A DNA stretch of 64,000 nucleotides from Turritopsis dohrnii. Lineage: Eukaryota > Cnidaria > Hydrozoa > Anthoathecata > Oceaniidae. Numbering within the stretch: the stretch's first letter is position 1; every line of letters begins with the position of its first letter. The DNA lies in the NCBI GenBank assembly GCA_027922465.2, contig BQMF02000159.1, positions 248,001 to 312,000 on the forward strand, written 5' to 3'. Below are positions 1 to 11,410 of the stretch, piece by piece. The notes under the pieces were generated by a model. It was not told the DNA's origin and ran no database searches. It was given only the letters and a program-made list of their open reading frames with translations. Both the position numbers and the translations under genes were made by a program.

Positions 1-1
1 T

Positions 2-2554
2 AGGCCACCAAATGGAAATATGATGCTTTTCAAAAAACACATTTCAGTAATTTTCAATCGAACAGCAAAAGAAAATAAACAGATGTTTTTCTTGGGAGAC
101 TTTAATATCAATAGTCTTGACTACTCAACTAATAGAACTGTAAAAACGTTCATTGACTTCATGTTAAGCAAGGGTATGATGTCAATAGTTAACCGAGGAA
201 CAAGAATTGGTAAAAACAAAATATCATGTCTAGACCACATCTACATCAATTCTTTCATTTATCAAAATACTCTTTCGGGAATAATCAAGACAGATCTTAC
301 CGATCATTTTCCTGTTTTCATTGTTGATCAAAACATAGACACCACAAATTACCCTGATAAAATTGAAAAGTTTATTAGACCTTTTAATGCTAAGAACAAT
401 GCAGAATTCAAAAATGCGCTTAAGGAAAAGGATTGGACCATAGTAACAAGCACAAGGGACGCTAATCTTTCATACGATATTTTTCTAAAGCAATTTTCCG
501 AAACTTACAATAAATACTTTCCTCTGACAAAGATAACTATAAAACGAAAAAATTTACTTAGCCCATGGATTACGGCGGGGTTACTGAAGTCTTCTAAACA
601 AAAACAAAAGTTGTATAGGAAGTTCTTAAAACGCAGAACATATGCCAATGAAAAAAAGTATAAAGAATATAAAAACGTTTTTGAAAAATTAAAGAACAAA
701 GCAAAACAGAGCTATTATTCATCACAGTTCCAAGCTCATGCTTATAACTCCAAGAAAACCTGGAACCTGATGAAGGAGGTAACCGGAAAACTTAAAACAA
801 TAACTGAAAACTTTCCACGAAAAATAATCATAAACAATCGGGAAATATTAGATCAAAAAGTAATAGCAAATGAGTTCAATAATTACTATACTAATGTAGG
901 AAGTAACTTAGCAGCTAAAATTCCACAAAGTGAGAAACATTTTACTGAATATCTGGATTGGTGCAATACTTCGATGCCATATAAAGAATTAACGTTTGAT
1001 GAACTATGGGAGGCTTTCCAATCACTGAAAAAGAACAAAGCTTATGGTTTTGACGAGATTCATGTAAACATAGTAAAATCAATATACGAAGAAATAAAAA
1101 TGCCACTATTTCACATCTTTAAAACTTCCATACAGCATGGGTGCTTTCCAAACAAACTTAAAATTGCCAAAGTGAAACCATCATTTAAAACAGGAGCAAA
1201 AGAAGTACTAAGCAACTATCGGCCAATATCAATCTTACCAATCTTCTCAAAAATCTTAGAACGGATCATGTATAACAGGGTATACACTCACATTACTGAA
1301 AACAATTTGTTATATAACAAACAATTTGGGTTCCAAAAACATTGCTCCACAGAACATGCAATCATGCAACTTACCAAAGAAATCTTACAATCTTTTGATG
1401 AAAGAAAATTTACACTTGGGGTTTTTATAGATCTTAAAAAAGCTTTTGATACCGTCAATCATGACATCCTCCTCTCCAAATTGTCTTATTTTGGAATAAA
1501 TGGAAACTATTTAAAATGGTTTAAAAGTTATCTATCAAATAGAAAACAATACATTTCCTATGGAGAAAACGCATTTTCGCACTTACTGAAGATTGATTGC
1601 GGAGTACCTCAGGGATCAATACTAGGACCATTATTGTTTCTAATTTACATTAACGACTTACATAAGGCATCAGCAAAAATTCAACCCATTATGTTTGCTG
1701 ACGATACAAATTTGTTCTATTCTAATAGAGATATTAAAGAACTATTTAGAATCATGAATAACGAATTAAGAAGTATTGAACAATGGTTTAACTCCAATAG
1801 GTTATCTTTAAATGCTTCAAAAACAAAACATAGCTTCTTTCATCCATCAGCACGTCAAGACGACATCCCCTTACAACTTCCACGACTTACAATCGACGGC
1901 AATGTAATCAAAAGAGAAAATGTCATGCGTTTTTTAGGCGTTCTGTTAGATGAACAATTGACGTGGAATGATCACATAACTTGTATTGAAAGCAAAGTAT
2001 CAAAAAACTTAGGATTATTATACAAAGTTAGAGGATTCGTAAATAAAACATGCATGAAACAATTATACTTTTCTTTTGTAAACTCCTACATTAATTATGC
2101 ATGCATTGCTTGGGCTAGTACCAACAAGACCAAACTTAAGACTTTACATAGACGGCAAAAGCATGGGGCCCGAATTATATGTTTTAAAGATAAGTATTAT
2201 CCTTCCCAGCCGCTCATGAAAGAAATAAAATTATTAAATGTCTATCAATTGAATATTTATCAGACACTATTATTTATGCACAGAGTCAAACATTCAAATG
2301 TGCCAGAAATATTTAAAGATCAGTTTCGGTTAACTGCAAACAAATACAATACAAAAGCAGCGAAAAACACCTTTTATAAGCCAACAATATTTAAGAAAAT
2401 GTGTCAGTACTCTATTAACTATCGAGGACCACTACTATGGAACTCATTGCTCAAGCAAAAAATTGAACTGCAAAATATACCGTACAATGCATTTAAAAAA
2501 CAATGCAAAGAATTTTGTCTACAGCTACAAGAAAGTGAGGTTTTTTTTAAGTAA
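2..2554 (+). CDS. LINE (non-LTR retrotransposon) ORF2: endonuclease-reverse transcriptase, 5' end outside window
   Basis: This ORF encodes the copy-and-paste enzyme of a CR1/Jockey-like LINE. The frame is open from base 2, where it reads RPPNGN, typical of the apurinic endonuclease domain, so the first ATG (base 20) is internal and the true start lies outside the window. Counting from base 20, GDFN is at residues 26-29 and the endonuclease ends with DHFPVF near 94. A basic linker follows. The reverse transcriptase spans about 330-620, with FIDLKKAFDTVNHD near 467, GVPQGSILGP near 528 and the catalytic FADDT near 558. A C-terminal region runs to residue 844 and ends at TAA. No stop or frameshift interrupts it, so this copy may be young. 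The clade is inferred from motif style, not from a tree. Confidence 0.9.
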   Translation, partial: RPPNGNMMLFKKHISVIFNRTAKENKQMFFLGDFNINSLDYSTNRTVKTFIDFMLSKGMMSIVNRGTRIGKNKISCLDHIYINSFIYQNTLSGIIKTDLTDHFPVFIVDQNIDTTNYPDKIEKFIRPFNAKNNAEFKNALKEKDWTIVTSTRDANLSYDIFLKQFSETYNKYFPLTKITIKRKNLLSPWITAGLLKSSKQKQKLYRKFLKRRTYANEKKYKEYKNVFEKLKNKAKQSYYSSQFQAHAYNSKKTWNLMKEVTGKLKTITENFPRKIIINNREILDQKVIANEFNNYYTNVGSNLAAKIPQSEKHFTEYLDWCNTSMPYKELTFDELWEAFQSLKKNKAYGFDEIHVNIVKSIYEEIKMPLFHIFKTSIQHGCFPNKLKIAKVKPSFKTGAKEVLSNYRPISILPIFSKILERIMYNRVYTHITENNLLYNKQFGFQKHCSTEHAIMQLTKEILQSFDERKFTLGVFIDLKKAFDTVNHDILLSKLSYFGINGNYLKWFKSYLSNRKQYISYGENAFSHLLKIDCGVPQGSILGPLLFLIYINDLHKASAKIQPIMFADDTNLFYSNRDIKELFRIMNNELRSIEQWFNSNRLSLNASKTKHSFFHPSARQDDIPLQLPRLTIDGNVIKRENVMRFLGVLLDEQLTWNDHITCIESKVSKNLGLLYKVRGFVNKTCMKQLYFSFVNSYINYACIAWASTNKTKLKTLHRRQKHGARIICFKDKYYPSQPLMKEIKLLNVYQLNIYQTLLFMHRVKHSNVPEIFKDQFRLTANKYNTKAAKNTFYKPTIFKKMCQYSINYRGPLLWNSLLKQKIELQNIPYNAFKKQCKEFCLQLQESEVFFK

Positions 2555-3041
2555 ACTCTTTTCCGTTATATATTTATTTATATACCTGTATATATTTTTC
2601 CTTATTTTATATTACTCCTAACATTGGTAACTTTTATTTAACATTGTAAAGACTTTTGAAGATACGTGATAAGACTTTTTTTTCTGTAAATATTTCACTA
2701 TTTTAACCAGATCTACGTATACCACATTGTAAAGGGTGCCCACGATAAAGCACGATGCTTTCTTGGGATCCCTGCCTAGTATTTTTTTTCTCACTAGATG
2801 ACTCTGAACTAGGATCGACATTTATTAGTTATCTAACTTTTATTGTTTATGACGTTATCTTTTGATTTTATGGACTATGTTGTAAATAATTACTAAAGGC
2901 GAAATACATATAACATACAAAACATCCTTCTTGAACAGTACTTTATATAAGTTAAACTGTGGACTCAATACAGATATTTAAAAGTTGTAACCTTCCAAAA
3001 ATTAGACCCTGAAAAATTAATAAAAGATTATAACGAAGCTA
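2555..3041. other. LINE 3' flank / unassigned AT-rich DNA
   Basis: AT-rich sequence follows the LINE stop codon and probably includes its 3' untranslated region. I see no clear poly-A or microsatellite tail that would fix the element's end. No gene is visible here. Confidence 0.4.
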
Positions 3042-3407
3042 TCAGTATCCGCCAGATCCTGTACCCTTTATGTTGACTATCTGCATCCTGTCGAAGTTCA
3101 CTTCCATGAGATGAGAATGCATGATGAGAGTCCCGTCTTCATCATAGAATATTAATCCAGAGACATTAACTGACTTTAATTCTTTGGTTGAACAATTTAG
3201 GTCTTGAGATACTTTATCGAAGATGTAATGAACATTAGCTTCATTTTCATTATATACGTTCACATGAGCGGATCTATTATGCAGCAAATTAGATGGCTTC
3301 CCAAATGAATCAACATCAGCTTGCACAACTTTCACTGTGCATAATGGCTTGGCTCTACTGATTGATTGACGAATAACAAATAACAAATGGTTAAACCTTT
3401 CATCCAT
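3042..3407 (-). CDS. Unrecognised 121-residue protein or terminal exon
   Basis: An open frame on the minus strand runs from ATG at 3407 to a stop just after GTGSGGY. A TAA at 3428-3426 closes the frame upstream; GTG at 3425 is in frame, but ATG at 3407 is the first methionine. The composition looks protein-like, with alternating hydrophobic and charged residues and few low-complexity runs. Phrases such as HVNVYNENEANVHYIF and GLIFYDEDGTLIMHS suggest a compact alpha/beta domain. I do not recognise the family and assign no function. It could be a small intronless gene, a last exon or part of a mobile element, and it lies just past the LINE on the opposite strand. Confidence 0.45.
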   Translation of the reverse strand: MDERFNHLLFVIRQSISRAKPLCTVKVVQADVDSFGKPSNLLHNRSAHVNVYNENEANVHYIFDKVSQDLNCSTKELKSVNVSGLIFYDEDGTLIMHSHLMEVNFDRMQIVNIKGTGSGGY

Positions 3408-5230
3408 TCCAATTTGTTTTATCACTTATTTTTGCATTTACCGAATAAAATGTAAAAACGTAGCGAGAAATTAATTCCATATCAATAAATAAATAAATTA
3501 AATGCTTATCTGAAAGTGGCGTGAAAGTTTTGTGGTAGTAGCCTGCTCACTCCTTATAAGGATTCCATCGAATCCAATTTTATTTGAAATGAAATAAAAT
3601 GTCTTCATATCTATCAACTTCCCTTTCTTGTCCAGCCGTCGTCGTTAGGTAATTTCACTCAACAATCTCCTTATTTATCGACACTGAGGCTTTTACATTG
3701 CTTGCATAAACGTAGTGCCAGTGTGTCAATGCAAGTCCCAAAAGACATCGGAAAGCTACTTATTTTTCTTACTTTTTCCTTTCAATTCCAACGGAGATAT
3801 ATATTCGTTCGAATTGCGGACAGCTCAACTGTACATGTTTTAGAAGCATTGAAACGTTTTAATACTTTTCAATACTTGCAACGTCAATTCAATCTGCCTA
3901 TACTTCATCATAGTATATATTTGACTATAATACACATTAACGACTTTTGCTTCTTTTGAGGCCATCAATCTAAATCCAGGTAACCATTAGACCCTAAAAC
4001 CTAGCCTAGATCACAGGAGAACATGTTGACTAGAGTATTCCCAGGACCGGTTTCCGCGCAGTGACATATTTCTTAAAACCAACTTTATTGATATTTATGA
4101 TAAAAGAAAAATCGAATTTGCTAAAAATTTCCATTTTCCATTTTCCATTTTTCATTATAATGATGAAAAATGAATTTGGCACTTTCGTACACGGACATTG
4201 GGCTCATATACGTCGCATTCCACTTAAAGATAACGAGCTGTTTTAAATAGGAACTTGCGTCACAAAACGGTATAGCAGCTACCTAAATAATTACTTCTCT
4301 CGAATCCTCCTTTTTCAAATCCTTTTTTCTAATTCAGAAATTATTGCCATCAATTTGTACTACCTATTTCAATTTTGACATCAACTGAATTATTCCACGT
4401 GCAAAAGACTTTCATACCTATTTCATAATCATTTTCAAACGTTTTGACAAATATGAAATCAGCACCTTTTAATTGTTCTGTTTGCAAATTGTTATGAAAA
4501 TTGGAAAACGTTTGATAATTGATGCAAATTTGTCCCTAATTACCTAATTTTGGTCAAATCTGAACAAATAACTGTCAAACCTGAATCACCACCATACAAT
4601 TATTCTTTGTGTACATTTTTATGAAAATTGCGGAGCATTTGTGAAAAATAATGAAAATATCAAACTTTGAAAATAAAGTCTGCCTAATCTGAAATCGGCA
4701 CCTTCGAATTGTTCCTTATGCAAATTATTGCGAGAGTCGTAAAATTTGGAATTTTACTCAAAGTTTGACCGCAGTTTAGAATTTTCTCTTATTTGCTTCG
4801 GTGCTATACCGTCATAAGGATTTGCAGTTGTCTGAACTGAGCGGCTGATTAATATTAAAATGTCAAACAACTGCGGTAAATAAATCATTAGTTCTGTAGC
4901 GAAGATTCCATCATAGAAAACTGCTGACCGCTAACTTTTTTGAAAAACACAAAAGCAACAACAGAATAGAGAAAAATCTATAAGAATTACTAAGATTTGA
5001 ACTGTCTATCAATACTATTACGTCATCTTGTGAAGTTAAAAATGTAGGTGTTACTGTAGACTCAAATTTAAACCTTAATACACGGGTTTCAAAATAAACG
5101 CGTCTCCATAGAAACGGCTCCATGTGATATTAGCACAAAAATTTCGAGTAAACCTTCAATGTAAAATCAAAATGACTTATCATTCATGTGGTGAAAGGAT
5201 GTAGTAATGGTTCTTACAGACTTGGAGCAT
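3408..5230. other. Intergenic AT-rich region containing a diverged minisatellite
   Basis: No gene is visible. Short open frames here are AT-rich and lack recognisable domains. The part at about 4430-4770 is related to the 128 bp minisatellite at 13 kb (listed separately). Confidence 0.4.
4430..4770. repeat. Three diverged units of the 13 kb minisatellite
   Basis: Three units about 110-125 bp apart begin near 4455, 4580 and 4690. Each has a form of GAAATCAGCACCTTT, then AATTGTTC, then a TGCAAATT...ATGAAAATT block. The same order of motifs defines the array at 13.0-14.06 kb. These units are much more diverged from one another. Confidence 0.55.
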
Positions 5231-6760
5231 AAATGATTCAATACGAAAAACGCTAAATGATGGAAATCAATCGTTAGTTCAGTGTTGTCTTAAAAACCTT
5301 TGTAAAAACTTTTGAATGAACACGTGTAAAATGCAGGAGAAAGTTGATATCAATGATGTTTTGTTTTTGTTGATAACAATGTTGTTACTGGCTGTTACTA
5401 CAGGTTGTTATGATTGGTGATTAAATGCAGCAAAAACTTGAAGCTGTGATTTCAATGCAAAGGCGAAAATTTATTATTAATTGCCAACCTGAAGATTTAT
5501 TTTTATTGATGTTGCTCAATACAACTGAACTGAAAGCAAATGATGATGTAGTACAGCCATAAAGGAAACCTTTTTATGTGGCGTGGAGAACAACCAGTTC
5601 AACCAGTTTTGTGAATTCAAAGAGTACATTACAAAACCTAGAAGTAAAAACGTGATGTCGTATTATGTATATGCAATAAGATGTTCAGAGTATATACCAA
5701 TTACGTATATATAATATTTTAAAACACAGGATTGTGATACATAACTTGAAAAAATCTGGTCGAGTGTGCTTCCTTGGATAGTCATTTACTCTGACAACAG
5801 AAACATAATTTACTATGGATTAATTTCATTATCACGATATATACTGTTTTGATATACTGTATATATGATATATTTTGCAAAAATTAATAATACAGTCAAT
5901 TTTTCTTATACAAACATGGAATATAAATCAAAACACAATCTAAAGCCAGAACACAAACTTCTACTTTCAGCTTTCTACATAGTGATTTAGATAAAGATGT
6001 GTATTATCACTACCAAATTGTGTAGTTTTTTTCCACGAAGGTCATTTTTATCACATATATATATTGAAGATATTCTTCAGGGCATAAAGTTCCTGACAAT
6101 GTTCTGCGGATGCAGGACAAGATATTGAGTTAAAAATCAAAAATGAAACTTATTCTCTTTTTAATAATATTTTTATAATATTTTTTTTTAATAATATAAT
6201 ATTTTTTTTGTATGTCTTATTCTGAATATTTGAATTTAATTTTAAAAATTATCGCTTTAAGGACATTTCTCTTTTATGAAAATAAATTTTCTGTCCTAAT
6301 TTCAAATGTTACATATATCACTTGTTAGTAGATATTTTGATTCCTTTGATTGTTGTCTACTCCAAAGTATTTTTAATACTAATATATTAGCATTAAAATT
6401 AGGTTTGACAATTTTCTTTTTTAAACCTGTATACAAGTTTGATTGTATAATGTATAATTACTCTATCCAAGTTACAAAAAGCAAGTGTTCTCTTGAACAA
6501 CATTGTTTCCTGTGATTTTATGGTTTAAAGGCCTATCCTTTAACTTGTCTTCTGCAGGAATAAAGATCATACGTTTTTATTATGATGCAATTGCTTTGCA
6601 CATTGATGCGGTTATCAATAATGATATTCAGTTGTGTAAGGGGAAATATTAGTTGCATTTAGGTCTTTTAATTTTTAACTATGTCGATAGTAACTTCTCA
6701 GTCACTTTATATCAATGTTACATTATTTTCTATCAATGTACACATAATAATTGATAAAAT
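5231..6760 (+). repeat. Dispersed repeat R1, copy A (both ends missing)
   Basis: This stretch aligns by eye along most of its length with 18.31-20.18 kb (copy B) and, inverted, with 27.9-29.74 kb (copy C). Anchors include AACGCTAAATGATGGAAAT near the start, the TTTTGTTTTTGTTGA block, the AAACCTGTATACAAGTTTG block near 6425 and the CAGTCACTTTATATC block near 6700. It lacks the shared 5' terminal module seen at 18.09 kb and the 3' hairpin terminus seen at 20.24 kb. The open frames inside it are not conserved between copies, so I treat it as non-coding. Confidence 0.7.
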
Positions 6761-7004
6761 TTTCTTTCTCAAGATAAGGTATTGATTTAATGCTTGTTTG
6801 CTGAATAACTTAAAATACTCGATGGAATGCTCAGTTTCAAGAGCCAAAGGTTCGCTTATACTCATAGTTGTTACTGGCGCTGATTTCACTTCTGATTTTT
6901 ACTCGAAAAAAATTCATTCGGTAAATTCTATATATATAATTTACGGAACGTTTCATTTTGAAACCCGTGTGTTCACATATTTCCAACATCTTTAAAGAAC
7001 TGGG

Positions 7005-7427
7005 AGAATACTTTATGAGCTCTCGAGATTAAGACCTTACCTTCATAAAGAGAAGCTGATATTACTTGTAAAAAGCTACGTCACATCTCAGTTTAACTAT
7101 TGGCCACTGCTACTTCACGTAGTAATAACAACAACATTAACACCTTCACGAAAGGGCTTTACGTTTACTTGAAGGTAATTCTTATCTTGACTATGAAGAA
7201 CTCTGAGTCAAATATAGATGTAAATCAAACCATGTCTTTCAACATTTTCCAGTTAATGATCTTACTGTATAAATGTCCACATAACATGGGTCTTTCTTAT
7301 TTGCAGAAAATCTTTCATTTAAATTCTACCATCTACAACGTTCGAGATTTTAATTACTTCAAAGCTGAACACGTTTGTACTGTAAATCACGGTACTGAAA
7401 CAGTTTCATTTAGAGGTTCTAGAAGTT
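7005..7427 (+). pseudogene. LINE reverse transcriptase C-terminus, decayed
   Basis: Two frames together give the C-terminal part of a LINE ORF2. The first, from about 7017, reads ELSRLRPYLHKEKLILLVKS then TSQFNYWPL, the typical region just past the polymerase domain. After a frameshift around 7090-7200, the second reads YNVRDFNYFKAEHVCTVNHG then TETVSFRGS, the usual end of such proteins. The 5' part is absent, as expected for a 5'-truncated and mutated insertion. It cannot encode an active enzyme. Confidence 0.75.
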
Positions 7428-8831
7428 AGGAACTCCTTAAAATAACCACAAAAATCCGTTGATTCTGTGGAAGAAATTATTTCTAAAATGAAATCATACG
7501 AAAGATTTCCTTGCAAATGCCATGTCCAACACATTGGATACATTTGAATCGCATTGTTTTTAATGTTACAATTTTATTTAGTCGAATATGATTAGCTCCT
7601 AGCTTTATGATTAGAAGGCTATGTATTTTCATTATTAAGCGGACAAAAGTAGACAAAATGTTGATAAAAAAAAAAGCAAGTGTTGCTTTCAATTGAAGTT
7701 CTCCTTTTTATACTGAAAAAAAGTCTAATGCAATTTTTCTGGAATAACTGGTAGAACACCAAAGTAAATTGTTAAATAAATTTTATATAAAAAAATACTA
7801 TTCTCCGTTGTTCCATTTACTAATTTCGAGAATTTTGCGGACTGTTCAGCGTGGGCTAATTGCCATTTCTTCGGTGTATGAGTATGATCAGGAGAAGGTA
7901 TTTTCATACGGCATTTGCTTTTGCTGCTGCAATAAGAAAAAGCTGCATACATTGAAGACTTCAGGAGGTGCCTCAATATTCCACAACTGGGATCGTCAAT
8001 ATCACGTCTCAACCAAGATACAACCAAGATTTTAAATAATTAAAACATTCATGACCCAAATTTCCGAGTTTTGGCTGTAGCTGACAAATGATTTGTAATG
8101 TCGAATTATCAATGGCGCATGTGTCTATTATTTCCAGAGCACGAACAATCACCCAGCTATTGATTCTTGAAGCTCTAGCTATTAAAGAAATAAACCCTGA
8201 ACTGAACACAAAAGACGAATATCGCAGGCCCACCTTAAAGATTAAGCTATAACTATGTGCTGTGATTACTCATTTTTCTGACTGCATTGAGTGTCAGTCA
8301 TACGCTACTGTGTGATGTGTAGAATTTCTTTATGATGTGAATATTTTGTTTGTATATGGTTTTTATGAGATAGATTTTTAATCTGTTTTTACATTTTTAT
8401 ATTTTAGCTGATGATGATTCAATTAATAGAATCGAAATATATTCTGAATAAACAATAATACATTGTTGGTCAAATAGTCTAAATGAAATTTTATCCACGA
8501 TGTTCTTACCGTACAGATTGTGTGTTAACTTTCCAATTGATCTTTGTACAAATACGTTTAAAAATTTATAAACTTTTCAGATTTTGTACAAATTTGGCCC
8601 AATTTGGAAAATATAACGGAAGTGCCAAGTTCAAACTATTTGTTGTTCTTTTTGCAACTCTATACATAAATTAGAGCAAATTTATGCCTAGATTTGACGC
8701 AAATTTTTATGTAAGCATTGCCAAAAATCATTCAGAAAAGGGAGAAATAGTAGTAAAGAGTTAATCCCTCAAAATCAGCCGTCCCGCAAATTTTAGTTCA
8801 CTTTAAACAGATTCTACATTTGTTTTTATAG
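7428..8831. other. No supported gene
   Basis: AT-rich DNA between the LINE tail and the first YWTD exon. A possible extra exon near 7823-7967 was considered but its splice phase does not fit the next exon. Earlier exons of the YWTD gene could lie here unseen. Confidence 0.35.
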
Positions 8832-9727
8832 ATATTTGTATACGGCTAACAATGATGGCATAATTCAGTACAACCTTATAACTGGAGAGCAGACAATCAT
8901 TTACAGTGCTCCTGCCTTTAGTGTTAGAGTAACAGATGATAATGCGCTTGTATGGGCAGATATATCAGCAAGAAAGTAAGAAAATTGTATGCATATAAAC
9001 ATTTGAGTATGGAAATGCTAGGCTAGATGCATGAAGTTCATGAATGAGCAATATTAAGGATTTGTTGCATAAACTAACTGTATGACCTTTGATAAGTGCA
9101 CTCAGAAACATTTTTAATGATGTTCAGAATCATAATATTTTTAATTAACGTAAGCTGTATTTACATGAACGTTGAGGTAATGCTTAGTGCCACTTGTAAA
9201 CAGTCTCGTAGATGGAAGAGCATTTATATATTTATCGATTTCTTAATGTTTAAGGTTTCATCGAGCATATTTCAATAACTTTGAGGAAATTGAGGATCTT
9301 GCAGATATGGATGAAACTGCCGGCTTTCGGTGGTTCATCCCATATGGAAATTCACTTTATTGGATTGACATGAATGGCAGAACCGTCAAAAATACTGCTT
9401 TTACTAGCGGTAGTTCCAGGATTGTAGTTACTCAACTACAGTTTCCATCCGATATAAAAGTTTTTAGGGAGGAGAATGAACCAGTAGACTCTGCTTGTAA
9501 GGAGAATTGTTGTATTTGCTTTGTCATTTGCTTTGATCTTTCAATATCGTTATTTTAACGTAGTCGAAAGTCAAAAAACGTATACTTTGTTTAAACACCC
9601 TTTAGTCCTTTACCTATACGGAGAAAAAGTTGGTGATAATCCAGTTTTAATTCATAATCATCATTCTGCGGTGTTTCGATTGGATTCTTCTATGAACATG
9701 TATCACACAAACAGAGAAACGTCATAT
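8832..9727 (+). CDS. YWTD (LDL-receptor class B) beta-propeller protein, three internal exons
   Basis: Three exons join in phase: 8832-8975, 9255-9496 and 9564-9727. Exon 1 follows an AG at 8830-8831 and ends AGAAA|gtaaga; it reads YTANNDGIIQYNLITGEQ and ALVWADISAR, a YWTD-type blade. Its last two bases plus the first of exon 2 make a Lys codon. Exon 2 contains GNSLYWIDMNGRTVK and ends PSDIKVFREENEPVDSA, the usual close of a six-blade propeller. The second intron is only 67 bases (gtaagg...cgtag). Exon 3 ends TCATAT|gtaagta, and its domain is not recognised. YWTD propellers occur in secreted or single-pass receptors and in nidogen, where they bind protein ligands. First and last exons were not found, so gene identity is open. 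The domain call is firm and exon 3 is less so. Confidence 0.65.
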
Positions 9728-10480
9728 GTAAGTAGATTTTGCGTACGTTTGTAGCATGCAAAACTTATCTACATTAAAGAGGTATAAAGGTTAAATTATA
9801 CATAACAGACTGGCAGATTTACTAGTCTTAAGGATACTGCACTTTTCCGAATTAAAAACGTAATGTATATTGTTGCGGGCATACAACTTGATGATAAATA
9901 CTGTAGAAGCTTTAAAATTTCTAACTGAGATCGACAAGTTAGTTGATATTATTTTAATTCTAGTAACCCGGGTAAAAATTTTTACCACGTCTTACTGCGA
10001 AAATGATGTACGGAAATGCCGTGTAGAAAAAAGGTGACATATATCGAATTACGATCGAAGTGTTGTATCGATAAGAATTATTATATCGAAGTGTTAATTG
10101 ATCTTAAAAAGGCGGAGTAATAAAATGTAGGATAAAATCCCTTATAACTTCTGAAATATATAACATTTCAATGTGATTTTAATGTCAGTAGATAGCCCTT
10201 CTCATTCTCTTTCTTTTGGTATAAAACGTTTCTTATATTCAAAATTATGTCAAACGCTACAGTGAATAATTGTTTGGGTAGCCTTATTTTTGAAACACAC
10301 TGTATATAATAATCGTAAAAAGCGCATGGCCTCACGAAGAATATGACCACGATTAAGAAGATTTTGACCGTAAAATTCAAAAAAAAGTTATCAGTCTCTA
10401 AATTAAATGTGTTGCGCACGATTGCGAATTAGTATAAAGACTAGTATCGCGGGTAAAATTTTTTACCAGTTCTAATCAAT
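9728..10480. other. Non-coding, with palindromic GGTAAAAATTTTTACC motifs
   Basis: After the last YWTD exon I see no further exon. A perfect 16-base palindrome, GGTAAAAATTTTTACC, lies at about 9970 and a near copy at about 10451. A module around 10370-10470 (TTAAATGTGTTGCGC then GATTGCGAATTAGTATAA) recurs at 15.08-15.18 kb and 15.44-15.51 kb, tying this stretch to the duplicated satellite region. Confidence 0.4.
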
Positions 10481-10499
10481 GTGAGCTGAACTGCAGAAA

Positions 10500-11404
10500 C
10501 AGCCTTAGTATAATAAATTTACCCTGGAGACATAAAAGAATCAAACATCAAAATGATAAAAAAAATTGAAACATCGAAACACTTGATATTCGCGCCTTTA
10601 GACCAAAACCATTTTTTATGCCTAAAAGATGAAGCGAAGAAAACATAATGAAAAATTACATACCAAGATACACAAAGCCAGTAATTATAATTGGTATTAA
10701 TGTTTATGCACGTAATATCACAAAAAGATTTTACGGATTTAATCAATAGTGGAGCTAAAACGGATAAAAGCATTCTAAAACAATTTTTCCCAAGAGATAT
10801 GAAACAACCAAAGCATCGAAACGATAAAGAAACTTAATCATTGACACACTTAAATATTGTACTACGTATTGACCGAAAACCATATTTTTCAAAACCATAC
10901 TTTTATGCAAAACAAATCATAACAATTCCACATCCCACTATTATAATGTATATAGATACATATGTGTGTATGACATCACTGGAACTAAACCGAAGAAAGG
11001 TTTTGTAAAATTATTTTTTACCCTGGAGACGTGAAACACAAACAAACATCGCAACACTTAAATTGACCCACTACAGACCAAAATGATGTTTTTACATGCA
11101 GAAGATTTAACGCATAAACAAATGGCAATATAACAAAGAAGTATATATTGTATACATAGAATAAAGGAAATAACTTTATAATAATGATACATAATACATA
11201 ACACAGAAATATATACCCAGCCACACAAAAGCAAACATTGAATAACATTGCGAAATGTGAATTGAAAACAAATCGATACCTCCCGTTTGTGGGAGAGGTA
11301 CGTTTGTACCAAAGGTACATTCGACAAAATTTTGGAAATGGATAATCTGTTCTTGAACAACCATCAACATCATGATATCAAACCACGGGTTTCATTTATT
11401 TATT
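10500..11404. repeat. Satellite cluster 1: degenerate ~240-265 bp tandem repeat
   Basis: Units begin with a form of CCCTGGAGACGTGAAACA near 10520, 10785 and 11019. They share downstream text such as ACTTAAATATTGTACTACGT and TTTATGCAAAACAAATCATA. The cluster ends with CACAAAAGCAAACATTGAAT and a CAAACCACGGGTTTCATT segment, both repeated at the end of cluster 2. Overlapping hydrophobic minus-strand open frames here are not conserved between units and are not called as genes. Confidence 0.6.
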
Positions 11405-11410
11405 GTTACA

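Noticed and set aside
7769..8035. Possible earlier YWTD exon (GLIAISSVYEYDQEKVF)
   Set aside because: The text resembles a propeller blade, but candidate donors (7897, 7967) leave phase 0 or 1, while the next exon at 8832 needs phase 2. No other donor fits.
11018..11373. Overlapping hydrophobic minus-strand ORFs in the satellite clusters
   Set aside because: Three frames are open at once in AT-rich tandem repeat DNA and the reading is not conserved between units.
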